From the NCBI RefSeq assembly GCF_022458985.1, contig NC_061771.1, positions 14,547,001 to 14,611,000 of the forward strand: a stretch of 64,000 nucleotides of DNA, written 5' to 3'. A model generated the notes under the pieces. The model was not told the DNA's origin. It saw only the letters and a program-made list of their open reading frames with translations, and ran no database searches. The DNA is from Mugil cephalus (Eukaryota; Chordata; Actinopteri; Mugiliformes; Mugilidae). Positions 13,101 to 25,413 of this stretch are shown here, piece after piece; the first letter of the stretch is position 1; every line of letters begins with the position of its first letter. A program made the translations under genes and the position numbers.

Positions 13101-15686
13101 GTTATTTGTTATTTTACTTAAACTATATCGTTGGAGTTATTGGTTTACTTCTGTCAGCACCTTGCTATGCACAATGTTTTGGAAGGAAATGACATCAAGA
13201 GCATAACAAAGACTCAAAAGCAAGACAATATGTTAACTATGTTAGTTAAAGTGACATCTTGTAAACATCCAGCTTCCCTCTTTAGAACATTTCAGTCTAA
13301 AGGTTGAAATGAATTTATTTCTGGATATTTTACATTCAGATACAGTACAGATTGTTTCCCAAAAGTATTTAGGTGTTACTGGACTTACAAAATGCCAGCA
13401 ACCACGTCACACAAGGCTAATGATCTGCCCAACAATTAAAAAACCAACCAGCATGTTCCTCTGAGAGATGTGATCTTTCACCAAGAGAGGCCCTGGTACT
13501 CGGGTACAGATCCGCTGTAGCTCTTATCTGGACTGGGTTCATACCTACCAAAGGACCCTGGAAAAAAGCGCATAAGAAAAAAGTGAAGACAAGTTCATGA
13601 CACATGGAACAAATATAAATGACTCCATTACTTATGGCAAATCCCAATCACAATATCTGGTTTATTTTTTATAAACATAACTTTGACATATATATCATCA
13701 TTTGTTCATGTGATAACTTATTTAGACACAGGACAACCTCAGCATTAATTTAGAGTTGTTGGTCCCCACTATCTCTTACTAAATGTTCTTCATCTCTGCT
13801 GTTTCAAGCTTGGCAAGAACACAAGTACATAGAACTGAAGTTAACAGCATTTCATTGCTAACTCTCTTCATGATCTGAGCCATTGTTATTGACAGAAAAC
13901 GTGTAGATTGTGTAAGCGTTACCCATTTTCCTCCCCTTCTCCTCTTTGCCTTCTGGACTGTATTGTCAGCGTCCTCAGACTCTTGAGGATCCTGTTGGCT
14001 CTCTTCTTGTACAGGTTGTGTTTCATCCCTCTGTGGAGAGTGCTTTCTTGCCCTCTTGTTTTTCTTTTGCCTCCTTGTCTTTCCTTTGGTGTGGCGGTCG
14101 TTCCTATTCTTCTCTTGCTCCCTTCCAGATGGTCGAGTCAATTCAAGTTCTTCGCTGCTCTTTGGATCGTGAAGGTCCAAATTTGCTTCAGGTTCTCTCT
14201 TCCCAGAACTCGTTTCTTTAGAGACGACCAATGAATCTTTATCCTCTTCACTGTCTGCCGCCTCAGTGTTCTGCATGTCGTGATCATAGTCATCAACAGT
14301 ATTCGTCAGTTCTTTCTCAGTTGCTTCCTTCTCTTCAGCGTCTGGAACATCTGTTTTTGGAATAGACTGGGCATCATCAGTGTGTAGAGGAAGAATGACG
14401 CTGCTATCAGCGGCATAGTCAAGACCGGCGAGAATCTCGGACTCGGTGCTGCCTTCTGATTCTTCTAACAGTGGCACTTGTTCTCCTCTGTCTGCCGTTT
14501 TGCCAACAGACTCTTCAATATGGGATGCCTTCTCCACCTCTTCTGTCTCTCCTCCACTTTCTTTCTTCACTTCGTCCTCTTCCCTTGTTTCTGAGATGTC
14601 ATCCAACATCTTCTCCTCCCCCAGAGCTTCCTCGCCCTCAGAGATCTCCTCATCCTCTCTAGACTCCACATTGCCTTTGTCAGTCTCCACATCTTCTTCT
14701 TCCTCCTCCAGCTCTCTTTCTTCTTCTTCTTCTTCCTCTTCTGCCTCTTTCTTCAGGAGATCCACCAATTCATCCTCACTTAACAGCACAGCAGTGCTCT
14801 TCTCTCTCTTTTCGGTCACTTCTCCATCGTCCTTGTTGTCTACTGAGCTCAGTTCCTCATCTTCTGGTTCAGGGCTGTTTGCAGCAAATGTAGCCAAAGT
14901 GGGTAAGACTAGCGCTTTGTTGGCCTCCTCTTTGTAAACATCCTTAACCAGAGGAGAGGAAAAAAACATTCATTTTGTTGTAGTTGTATTCATCAGTTGC
15001 TTTAACCTCCTGAGACCTGAGCTTTTGTGTCGTATGCATTTTCAATTTCTCCAGTTGATTAACAAGTATAAAAAATAAGCATCATTTTTGAACCGGAAGT
15101 GTTTTTTCAAAAAAATAAATAAAAATTATGTCCTTATGTGTGGACATGGGAATTATTTCACTCAATATTATAGCCAAATCAACACATGTAACAAAATATT
15201 AAAAAAAAATATTTTCATGTCTGAACATTGCTGTGCAAAAGCAGAATTGCAAGCAATGAAAGTCTCAACGTCCTCAGTCGAGTACTTGCTAACTACTGAT
15301 GAGGTTTTGTACCTCGTTCACTTTTGTCACGTGATCGACTGTGGAATGGTAAATGGTAAATGGTAAATGGTCTTGCTCTTATATAGCGCTTTTCTACCTA
15401 CTCAAAGGTACTCAAAGCGCTTTTACAGTCAGGAGGTACAGGAGGTTAAATGGTAACTCTTGAATATGCTACTTTACCTTTTCTTCGGCTGTGTGTGAAG
15501 CCTTATGCAATCCATGTTTTCCACGAACTTTACTTTTTACCTAAACCAAATGGGAATAATCATACAAACACGTGTTATTTCTGATTTTTTTAATCTTATC
15601 TGTTAAATTAAGAAAACTGTGTTGCTACTCACGGAAAGGGCAAATGTTGCTGCCACTAAGCACAGGAGTACAAAGCAGGCCCTCAT
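10130..15686 (-). CDS. sparcl1: SPARC-like 1 (hevin)
   Basis: Secreted, calcium-binding matricellular glycoprotein, 639 aa. Coding exons (minus): 15633-15686, 15478-15540, 13923-14942, 13482-13557, 12525-12646, 12310-12430, 12071-12207, 11386-11534, 10837-10985, 10130-10158. The start opens the signal peptide [19 protein letters not shown] single 1,020-nt exon encodes the hypervariable acidic region (long E/D runs, ending in a K/R cluster). The follistatin-like module follows ([14 protein letters not shown]), then the Kazal part ([13 protein letters not shown] ... CNLEGT). The extracellular calcium-binding domain has [20 protein letters not shown] and a C-terminal EF-hand ([17 protein letters not shown]), ending [10 protein letters not shown]. 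The C-terminal half matches vertebrate SPARCL1 closely; the acidic exon is alignable only by composition. It is the parental gene of the SCPP family around it. Confidence 0.95.
10343..10725 (+). repeat. Common percomorph interspersed repeat in sparcl1 last intron
   Basis: Starts GCACCAGTGTGCAGGGTTTA with 'catctagtggtgag', continues with 'atggcagccc ... gtagatat ... agggctcatt' and ends 'tctatttctgttaatagata ... aaatgttaca'. I recognise this arrangement as a frequent non-coding element of percomorph genomes; superfamily not assigned. Confidence 0.6.
15342..15445 (+). repeat. TAAATGG / TATATAGCGCTTTT repeat
   Basis: Four tandem TAAATGG units followed by CTTATATAGCGCTTTTCTA and CTCAAAGCGCTTTTAC. 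This is a very common short teleost element, here in the sparcl1 intron before the acidic exon. It is internally self-complementary (AGCGCTTTT/AAAGCGCTTT). Confidence 0.7.
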
Positions 15687-16719
15687 ATCTGTAACATCGA
15701 AATAATACTTTAAACGTTGGGCATAACTGTAAAAATAAAAAAGGTTTATTGCAACTTATTGTGAACCATTGCACATCTGAGCAAACTAAATTTAACAACA
15801 GCCAAAACACAGCAAGTCACTCAATACATTATAATCTGACTACTCAGTGCTCACAACAAAGATGTGAACTTGGCACATCACTCAGAGCTGAAGCAGATGA
15901 ATGCCTCTGTGCGCTGCCAACACATTCATGACGAGCAGAGCTATGGGGGCTGGCCTCCTCCCGTTGTCAAGGATACAGGCCTCAGAGATGCGCCTCACTC
16001 TCAAAAGTCACATTCAGAGCTAAAGTAAACATCAGAAGCTACCAGACTGGAAAGAGTTGACTAAGTCCACAAACTTTTTGTCCCTCTGCACGGAAACACA
16101 ACAGACACCACCGGGTCTGTCCCGTGGAATAATAGATTCACCGTTCAGCACAGTAAACCTGAAAATAGTGCAGGAGGGAGGGAAGTGTGTGTGTGTGAAA
16201 ATTAACCAAAAGCAATAAATCATTCAATATTATCTGATCTTTGCAAATGACAGAGCACTTATAGAAAGGGTGGAAATTTATTTTTATATAAATGATGTTA
16301 TTATTATCGCTGTGAACGTAGCTCTGTTATTATTATTGTTTAATACAAAAATTTTTTTTGAAAACACTTCATGTCTGTAAAATGTGTAGCCTACATATAT
16401 TGAGTATCCACAGATTTGAATAAGCAACATTAAAATAAGTTAATACTATGTAAAGTATTTTAGTAAATGACAGTATAGACAGTATGTTAATAGTCACATG
16501 CACTTAATATGTTCAACAACAATGAAATAATGCCCATCGTAAGTTCATCAAAGTAAAGTTTCTAAGTATAATCTGCAGTATAATCAAATCAGCGCGACAT
16601 TTCGTACACCACAGAACAAGTATAATTGCAAACTAATCAGTAAACAAGATATCACACACACACTCTTTTTGGTGATTAATAAACTGTACGGTTAAATAAT
16701 ATGTGTCAGTAATTAGAGT

Positions 16720-16860
16720 TTTACCTGAGTCCGGCTGCAGCGAGAAAAGTGGAAATCACGCACAAACACCAGTCCGTGCCTGTTTTGAACCTGTGAAGAC
16801 GTCCTTTTGTATTCAAGACAGCGCACACACTGTCCACACAAAAATGGCACGCTGCTCACT
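16720..16860 (-). promoter_or_regulatory. sparcl1 untranslated exon 1 and promoter region
   Basis: On the minus strand an exon-like segment ends GCCGGACTCAG before a GTAAAA donor (16719-16724) and would splice to the coding exon at 15688. No clear TATA box is seen; exon 1 start is not defined. Confidence 0.4.
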
Positions 16861-18282
16861 CGCACACACGCACACAAAGATTTTTGGGGGGGTCCAGGAT
16901 GCCAGAGCTAACTTTGGGAGGGTCTTTGTGCTACAGAGATCCAGAAAGAAGCAGACAAAGAGATAACACAAAAAAATAAATAAATGTTTGTATTAAAAAC
17001 AAAACTCGAGACACATTGATGAGAATGGTTTTAATAAGTTTGAACTTATTTGCACATCTTAGTCCCATGTGAGAGATTGCACTTCCATTTTGGCTTTTAT
17101 CTTTTGAAAAGTGTTATGTGTTGTGTGTTTATAGTATAATGAAACTAATGTAAACCAAGGTGGGACATTATTTTAGGACCGAAGTAATACACAGCGTTGG
17201 CCACTAGATGCCACTGTTTGTGGGCTTCATTCAGTGGTATATCTGGTTGTTTGGATTATACAGTTCTATGACATTTAGCTGTTGAGTTAAAAGTCGAGCC
17301 TCATGTACTCTGAATGAAATATGTGTGTATATATGATAAATTTTTCTCTGCTTTGGGGTTCAATATGTCAATGTCAGGGCCATTAATGTGATATAACATT
17401 TACTCAAGTGCAAAGAAAGATGCTGTTTTTGTACTTATAGTACTTCTTGTACTCTTATACTTTTACACTCCACTACACTTCCAAGAGAAATATTGTAGTA
17501 TTTTACTACTTTTACTTTACTTTTACTCTACTACAACTGCTAGATTTATGTACATTAAACATATGATTTAAACAAACAAACAAACAGATACTTTGTTATA
17601 GTGTTTGCCCAGCAGTCTCCCTTCTCATCACAGAACATGCAGAAAATAATAAGACAGACAAGAATACTAAACCAGACTTTTAGTCGTACTGTGGTGCATT
17701 AGTATTTTGTAATGTGCTGTAAATTAACAGATGCAGAATTATGATTTTGGTTTTAATGATTCATTATCCTCCCACAGATCTTTTCCCCTGTCTTCCATTT
17801 TTTTCTTACTTTATTTGTTTGTTGATTCATTGTCTTCTCCATTTCTTTCTTTTTATTATTATTATTTTCTTCCAGGGCCTTTTTTCCCAACTGTCTCACA
17901 CTCCTTCTACTTATTTTGCCTTCTTGGTTTCTTTTGCTTCCGTCAGCCTTGTCATAGCCTCTTTCACTGTTTCCTTGGCCTTGTCAGGTGCTTTCTTCTA
18001 GCTATCTTCCTCAAATCCTTTCTCCTTTTCCACTTGATTTCTCAGTTTCTCCAGCGGCACTGCATTTTGAGGGCTCATCTTTCTGAAGGGTTTTGGAGAG
18101 TCTCTCCTACTCCTTGTTTGTCAAACTCCAGGATTTCACTGTCACTCTGGCACAACTACTTCAGCTCCTGTTGGCATTATATTCTTCTACTAGTTACTCC
18201 TGCATATCTTTCCTCTTGAGCTTCATGCATGTCGCTGAAATGGCCTGACCTTTGATTCAGAGAGTCCCCAGTGTACTGGTGC

Positions 18283-18283
<1 letters not shown>

Positions 18284-18371
<88 letters not shown>
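18284..18371. repeat. (GATA)n microsatellite
   Basis: About 22 GATA units followed by GACACACTTGTTTGACCCAAAGGAATAAAT. The same motif array occurs at 5633-5739. Confidence 0.98.
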
Positions 18372-18554
18372 CGACACACTTGTTTGACCCAAAGGAATAA
18401 ATACTGACTTACTTCTCTACAACAAGTGAATGTAAATGTCAGACTTAAGTCTATACTCTATATGGCCTCTTGTAATGTCCGTGTGGCTTCACTAGGGGGC
18501 ATTAAACGCCCTGACATGAAGGTATGCTCCAACCATGCACACAACATTACACAC

Positions 18555-18850
18555 ACACACACACACAAATGTTTGTATGGCTATCTTTGTGAGGACACTT
18601 GGCATAATGCATTCCCTAGCCCCTTACCCTAACCTTAACCATCTAAACTAAATACCTAACCATAACCTTATTGTAACCTTTACCCTAAAACTGAGTTTTA
18701 ACCCTCAAACAGCCTCATAAAGAAGTGAAGTGAGAACCGGCCAAAATGTCCTCACTTTGCAATAATGTCCTCAATCTGATGTTGGAAAATTTAAACTGGT
18801 CCTCGGAAAGATAGCTGTACAAGTACACACACACACACACACACACACAT
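18555..18850 (+). repeat. MITE-like repeat flanked by CA tracts, copy 2
   Basis: Bounded by (CA)n on both sides (18550-18568 and 18826-18850). Left end GGCTATCTTTGTGAGGAC and right end GTCCTCGGAAAGATAGCTGT are imperfect inverted repeats. The interior has 'ccttaccctaaccttaacc'. Inverted relative to 6265-6490. Confidence 0.75.
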
Positions 18851-18967
18851 ATGCATATATATATAGTTAGAATTAGTTTGAATATATAGAAAATTTATAA
18901 AATAAATTAAATAACAACCTTTACCATCTACATTAGATCACCTAGACATTATTGATATCTCATCTCA

Positions 18968-19090
18968 TCGCATCTTCTACTACCGCTTGTCCTCACTTGA
19001 GTCGCGGGGCTTCCTGGAGCCTATCCCAGCTGACAAAGGGCGAGAGGTGGGGTACACCCTGGACAGGTCACCAGCCTATCACATAGACAA
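18968..19090 (+). repeat. Ubiquitous teleost interspersed repeat fragment
   Basis: Contains 'cttcctggagcctatcccagctgac', 'gcgagaggtggggtacaccctggacaggtc' and 'cagcctatc', a core I recognise as very frequent across teleost genomes. Non-coding fragment. Confidence 0.7.
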
Positions 19091-22000
19091 ATGATCAGTT
19101 TCCACCATCAAAAGAAGTCACAAATCCCAGCTGTGCCGTGTTCTCACAGAGAGTTTACAACATATCTTTCTACACTGTTTCACCAGTCATACTCAGCTCT
19201 AGGGCAAAACCGATCTGCAGGCCTCTACTGACGCCTCAACTGACATTTAACAGAGAGGACTATACGTCCCTTTGACTACATTGTCCCTATAAAACAACAG
19301 GCACCAACCACCATCCAGGTGTGTGTGTGTGTCTTTGTTTTATTTTTTTTAAAACTTATACATATGTCCAAGGGTCCAAGTGTGCAGCGCAGCACATCAG
19401 TAACCTTAAACATGAATTTATTTTTTGAAATGTCTACCACTTTCACTGTTTTTCCATTCATTGTGTTCACGTACAAGATTTCACAACAACTAGCACAGAA
19501 ATAACAGAGTAGACTGAGTGTGTCTTCTTGTTATTAAGCTATTAGCAATTTTTCATGTAATACTAATATCGAGGGGCAAATTTGCTATCTTTTCTTTCCT
19601 TTTATTGGTGGTGTATGTTTGAGATCTACCTTTGTGATTCTGAGTTTCACATCTGAACCATGAATTCAAAAGAAAACAGACAGAAAAGGTGAAGGATTGT
19701 TTTTCATCCCTAGTACTGCATGTAGTTTTATACTCAGCCTTACATAAGACATAGCTCCAGCAGCGTTTACCAATGAGAGGTATGAGCCAGATCCATAGTT
19801 TGTTCATTTTGTGCTGTCTCCTCTTGATTGTCTTTGATTTACTAACCTTAAAGTCAGTCATTTAGCTGAGGCGATATCGCATGGAACTGGGCCAGATGTG
19901 GTGAGTGCTGAGACACCACACAAAGGCGGGAAGACTTGGACTCACTTCTACCATTCAGCTACGGTGCGAGTCCAGCAGTCAGTGGTTGAAGAAAGTTTGT
20001 ACTCACGTTTTTTGAATGTAGTTCAATCAGCATCAAGCTGGGTCTCTATGGAGAACCGCGGCGAGACAGTCTGAATTCCCTGGCCACGCTTTTCACACCT
20101 CAAGAATATGCTATAATCTTTGATGCAATTTTCTCTATTGTTAAGAAATTGTAATCTCACAAAACATGATGCCACGCTCTCTTCATACTGATATTCAGAA
20201 TAAAGTATTCAGTAACAATAGAGATAAGTGATTTGTAAAACCCTACAAAGAATTTACCTTAATAATGTGCTGGAAAGGTTTAAGCGTCCAGGCAAAGAAA
20301 CTCCTTCGAACGTTTCATTAACTCACTTTGGGCGACCATTTATAAACATAAAATTTGGTCTAATGGTGTGATGTTATGGTATGTTTTGTGTTTAGTGGAC
20401 TGTAAAAAGAAATATTAGTTTTAGAATTCAGCTTTTAATCTTTCTTGGCAAACGCTATGTCTCCAGTTCGAAATGGCCCGACTCCAAACCTCCGCTTTCA
20501 AACGTTGCCGCACCATAATGGAATATGTGGAAACCCGAGAAGCTACAAAAACATCAACTAAAAAGACTCTGAATGGACTCTGGACTCCTCTGACATGTTT
20601 GTTCTATGACAACTGGTAACTAAACGAAGCAAAACTCGTCAGAAATATGCAAACTTTCCTATATTTTCTATATTGGTAGATGTGATTACAGCTATGGTTT
20701 AATAAGGGAGGTGACTGAACTGTAAATGTTTTTATTCATTGCACACTATCAATGCCATCGCTCTTTATTTCTTCATTACTGAACCTAAAAAGCTTGGAGC
20801 GAGATAGAAGAGATGATTGTTAGATTGTGTCATAAATAACTTATATAAACTATGAGGTGGGGCGACGCTAATCCCCAAATAACTTAATGACTTGAACCAA
20901 ATAATTATGAAAGTCACAACAAGACTGTTCCAACATCCATATAAATAAATGTGACAACACTGAAGTTGTGTCTACGTCCAGACACATGTATGAAGTTATC
21001 TCCTTCCTCCTGATTCCCTCTTTTCTTTCTCTTAAGTCCAGCCTATATGTTTGTTTTTTCTGTCTCTCTACCCGGTCGACCTCAGGCAGATCGGTCCCTC
21101 GATGGAAAAATGGTGTTGTCCAGGGTTTCTTCCAGTTTAAAAGGGGAATCTATTCTTGCCATCGTCATCATAGTGTTTGCTGTGAGGGTTTCAGGTTCTC
21201 GGCTCCGTGAAGCTTCTTGAGACAATTTCAATTGGCATAAAAATAAACATCAGTTAAAAGTGAACTGGGTTGGGGATGTCAATAATACAGGTGCATCAGA
21301 TGCCTGAGGCGAATGGTTCGATACATCCTTGAGCGTTAAGTAACCTTATGTCGAATGTACAGACGTTGTTGACTGTCTGTGTGCCACAACAAGCATCAAT
21401 CTTCCTCTCCTCACTCCTCCCCTGTGGTTTTGGCGGGTAGCCCTGGACTGGTGAACATCCAGTCTAATTGTAGGTTTCTATTGCACGGCTGAAATCCAAA
21501 GTGAGGTTAAACAAGGAATTCTGTAATCTTATTCTGGTCTCGTCCATATAAGGACTTCCAGGAAACAATTATGAGTCTCAGGCAGGAAATAGGGAAGTCT
21601 TTATTTAGGCTCTCTACTGTACATGTCCTATTTCCAAGAACAGGTTGTGTCTCCAATAACATGATGTAACAATGATGGCAAGGGATTAAATAATGTAGTT
21701 TTATGTTCTGTATAAGCTGAATGAATGGTGGCCTTAATATTAATATTAATATTGATGTGTGTGTGTGTGTGTGTGTTGTGTAATCCCGACAACTTTTACA
21801 AACACGCCACAAGTCTGCCACTCCTCATTAGAAACACGTCAAACGGCCCATTATCTCAATTTTAGATGAATGTATTTGTAGCTGTTTGTTACCTGTAGTT
21901 CATTAGCGGGCAACAAACAAGCTCCAGCTAGAAAGTAAAGACATCCATTTCACCGGAAACAGGAGTGACACTGTCTGGCCCTCCTTTCCTCTCTGAGTGG

Positions 22001-22270
22001 GTGAGTTTGTTTTTTCAACTGGCCACAAACCCTATGGTTTAGTATGCTAAACTATATTTCACTTACAAGTAGGGAGGGGGTGGAGGACATTTAGTGACTG
22101 AATAAAACAGCTGTGTGTGTACGTGCGTGCGTTGCTGTGTGCGTGCGTGTGTGTGTGATCTCCGTGCCAGCATGTGTGTGTTTTGAGCTCGCCGTCTGGA
22201 ACAAATACACCTTCCCATGTCGACGGGTGAGCGACATCCGGACGGAAGTGATGCAATCGTCTTAATCGAG

Positions 22271-22414
22271 GGTACATATAGGCTGTAGCCCTCGGAGTCT
22301 CCTACAGCATCTTGCCTTTACCGCCTCGACTGCCAGCTCAGAGCAGACACTGGATTCTCCACTGAGAACATCTCTCGCACTAGCTCTGAATCTCACGCAC
22401 AAACAAACCAACAG
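22271..22414 (+). promoter_or_regulatory. Promoter and untranslated exon 1 of the acidic SCPP
   Basis: A TATA-like ACATATAGG (22274-22282) precedes a leader exon that ends CCAACAG before a GTAACT donor at 22415. The exon then splices to 22678, one base before the ATG, the typical SCPP layout. Confidence 0.6.
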
Positions 22415-22678
22415 GTAACTGATCATTTGTTGATTTACTACTATATGTGTTTTGTGCTCTGCTTGCTTTTGTGCACTATTCATATTTGTCTAACAACAGC
22501 ATCAATTTTCACTACAGCATAAATTTTTTTGTCAGATTTCCTTTTTATTGTTGCCGGTCGCTCAGTTAAATTGCAAGTGCAAGAGCGACGTTGTACTTTC
22601 TGCTACACGTGTGTCAACCACCAAACAAATAAAAACAAATGTAACAGTATTTTCCGTACTGCATGTGTCTGTTACAGA

Positions 22679-24680
22679 ATGAAGGTTATCATTTTTACAT
22701 TTTGCCTGCTTGGAGCAGTTGTTGCCAACCCAGTAAGTATGGAGATTCTTAAGTTTTCTTAAAACTTTTACCATACATTTTAAAGTTTTAACATCTGCAA
22801 ACTTTAGAAGTTTAAAATGATGCAGTTGCATTCGAAAAAGACCAGACAACCTTTAAACTGCCTCCCACGTAAAATGCTTGCGTGTCTGGAAATAAAGCTA
22901 ATTGTAGTGTTTTCCTTGTAACGACCACGCTGCGTTTCCTTTTTTGACAGATTTTACACAGTGTCGTTTTGGTGTCAAATGAGCTCGATTCAAACTCGGT
23001 AAGTGCCTCCATAAGTGCTCCGTCTTTTTCCTAACTGCGCCCGGTCTGAGTCTTGGCGGTACATTGTAGGAACCTGACTATGCAGTGATTAATGACACCG
23101 CACCGAAGCTGCATTCCTCTGACAGAGTCAACAGAAAACAATAGGTGTGGGTGCTCAAAGTTTCTCCAGACCTCAAAACACCCATTTCAGACGCTGTTGT
23201 TTACTATGTCTGCAAGCATTCACGCAGCGATTAGCCGGCCCAGGCCACAGCTCACGAGAAAGGATCTTAAATCATTGTGATGGTTGTTGATGTTGAAGTG
23301 ATAGGGTATAATTAAAGACATTAGACTGTGTGCTTAAAATATCTTTCTTCCCCAGACTGAAAGTTTGTCTGTTTCACAATCGTCTGAAAATGACACCTCG
23401 GAGGTGCAGGTAATGTATACATTTATTCCAGTAATGAGTAAATGGTTATTTTCCGTCTTTTTGCATCACTTTAAATTTGCTGATGTTCAACTCTCTTTGT
23501 GTTGCAGAGCTCTGAGGAGACCACCTCAAATCAAGTGAGTTTTTCTGATTCTCAAATCCTTTCAGCTCACGAGAAGAAACGTCAAGTCACACAGATCTAA
23601 ATAACCGTACCACAAATGTGTCTTTTTTTTTTTTTAAACAGAGTTCAGAATCAGAGTCATTAGAATCCACGTCTGAGGACAAGGTGAGTTGAGTCAGCAA
23701 TCTGTTTGGCCAAATATACTTTTCTGTCATACGTACAATGGATGTAATTTTGATGGGTTCATAGCCTCATATTTATTATGTTTTAAGAGGGTTTAAAGGT
23801 ATAAACACCAATAATAAAAACGAGAATAGCGGCAGTAAATGTAACTGAGGTGAAAGAAAGATGTTTCTTTTCCACAAACAGACATCAGAGGAGAGCTCCA
23901 GTGAGTCTGATGAGGATGATGAGGTGAGTTCATTAGTCCATTGTAAATTCATCGTAGAGTATTATATTATTTTGACGTCCATCCTCACATGGTTCACTGT
24001 CTTTCCACAGGCCGACTCCATGGCTGAAACCAAAGATAACAGCATGGGCAGTGAGGAGAATATTCGAAAGGTGGGATAAAGCTTTTGCACAGTTTGCTTG
24101 TCTTTCCGTCAAGTTTTTTTCTGTATGTGTAACACAATCCTCCGTCTGTTCTCTGCATCAGAACTGGGTGTTTGCCAGCGTGGCCAAAGCGCTGAGCGCA
24201 GAGGACAACAGCAGCACAGAGGTCACAAGTCCGTCAGAACAGAGCGACGAGCTGACTGAGAATCAGCCCACTCAGTCCTCCACCAGCACGGTCACCGTTC
24301 AGAGCCACGGAAACCTGTCGCCCCTGGAGAACCCCGCCGGCAGCAGCGACTCCACCAGCGACAGCGCAGACACCAGTGACATTACTGACGTGACGGCTGC
24401 CACCAGCGACAGCAATGAGAGCAGCAGCAGCGAGAGCCACGAGAGCAAAGACACCAGCGACAGCAGTGACAGCAGCGATGCCAGCAAGAGCACAGAGGAC
24501 AGTGACGCCAGCGACAGCGCCGAGCTGCAGCAAGTCAAAGCCAAAGACTGTGTGAACGGCACCCAGAGCTGCGAAAGCGAGGAGTATTTCTTCCAGAATG
24601 TAGGAGATGATGGACATTTCGCAGTGGACAATCTGATGGTGCCGGAGGAGGATGAAAGGGAGCTAAGTCTAAGAAGATGA
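22679..24680 (+). CDS. scpp1: Acidic secretory calcium-binding phosphoprotein (scpp1-like)
   Basis: Secreted acidic Ser/Glu/Asp-rich phosphoprotein, 281 aa, expected to bind calcium in bone or dentine-like matrix. Exons (plus): 22679-22732, 22951-22998, 23356-23409, 23508-23534, 23642-23683, 23882-23923, 24011-24070, 24162-24680; all introns phase 0. Signal peptide MKVIIFTFCLLGAVVA. Exons 4-7 are short S/E-rich cassettes with many S-x-E sites, the FAM20C kinase motif. The last exon begins NWVFASVAKALSAED and runs into D/S and T/S repeats (TSDSSDSSDASKSTEDSD), with two cysteines near the end. No RGD is present, which argues against spp1 (osteopontin). AATAAA at 24728. Position next to sparcl1 suggests scpp1; the family is firm, the name less so. 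Confidence 0.8.
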
Positions 24681-24727
24681 TGGCGTGCACATGTGCAGCT
24701 TCATGCTTATGAACTTCAGCAGCACCA

Positions 24728-24733
24728 ATAAAT
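24728..24733 (+). terminator. Poly(A) signal of the acidic SCPP
   Basis: AATAAA about 48 nt past the stop; a second AATAAA lies near 24888 and could give a longer 3' UTR. Confidence 0.5.
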
Positions 24734-25339
24734 GACCAGCCTGGGGACTTCAGGACAGACACATTTGCTTTTGCCCATCGCTTCTGAATGTTGAATTTTT
24801 GTCATTATGCTACCTGCAGCTGATTGATTTTATGGTGTGAAAACTCATGTGGTGATATAACCTTTGCATTTAATTAGTTTTGATAATAATAAACAAATTA
24901 TGTAACTGTGACATTGGAGGAGTGCATGTTTGTGTCATTTGTAATCAGCTCAATGTAATGGAAATGTAGTGTATTTATGACACTCAAACATCTATCAGTA
25001 CAATTTACTTTCATGCATTAAGAGGAGGATAATGTACTGTTTCCGTTTATACATTTAATGATTAGTGAATCCACTAAAGTTATTTTACCAATTAAGATTA
25101 ACATAAAATACCCTATTACAGTCTCTAAACAACAATTAGCCATAGGTAGAAATGACCAGCTGTATCTGTTAAATGTACTGTGCGGTACCTAACTATAATA
25201 AAACTAAGACTTTTATTTTAGATATATCATATCATACAAATAAACAAATAAAACATGTTAGGTATTGATAACGTACGCTACATCTAGCTAGCACACAATC
25301 TGCTACACTAAACCCGACCTTTGCCTCTTGGTTCACCAT

Positions 25340-25413
25340 GGCCGGTTAGCTCAGTTGGTTAGAGCGTGGTGCTAATAACGCCAAGGTCGCGGGTTCGATC
25401 CCCGTACGGGCCA
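25340..25413 (+). tRNA. tRNA-Ile (anticodon AAU)
   Basis: 74-nt cloverleaf: acceptor GGCCGGT/ACGGGCC (one G-G mismatch), D arm with A box TTAGCTCAGTTGGTTAGAG, anticodon AAT at 25374-25376 in loop CTAATAA, T arm with B box GGTTCGATCC, discriminator A. It appears identical to the vertebrate tRNA-Ile-AAU as I recall it. No intron; no T-run terminator immediately downstream except TTTTT near 25420. Confidence 0.97.

Larger units (their letters stand above)
16900..22250. other. Gene-free intergenic region between sparcl1 and the acidic SCPP
   Basis: Divergent intergenic DNA of about 5 kb. No spliced or intact gene is supported. It holds a GATA microsatellite, CA tracts, a MITE-like copy and a common teleost repeat (listed separately), with a pyrimidine-rich stretch at 17770-18060. 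It may carry shared regulatory elements for the divergently placed genes, but none is recognisable by eye. Confidence 0.55.

Noticed and set aside
14446-14937. 163-aa Ser-rich plus-strand frame
   Set aside because: Exact antisense of the Glu-rich sparcl1 acidic exon.
17731-18219. 162-aa plus-strand frame between sparcl1 and scpp1
   Set aside because: Reads F/S/L-rich because the strand is pyrimidine-rich; no domain, no start context, no splice support.
24234-24631. Ala/Val/Leu-rich minus-strand frames of 110-127 aa
   Set aside because: Antisense of the Ser/Asp repeats in the last exon of the acidic SCPP.
22679-24680. Osteopontin (spp1) as identity of the acidic SCPP
   Set aside because: No RGD and no match to the conserved N-terminus of fish osteopontin as I recall it.
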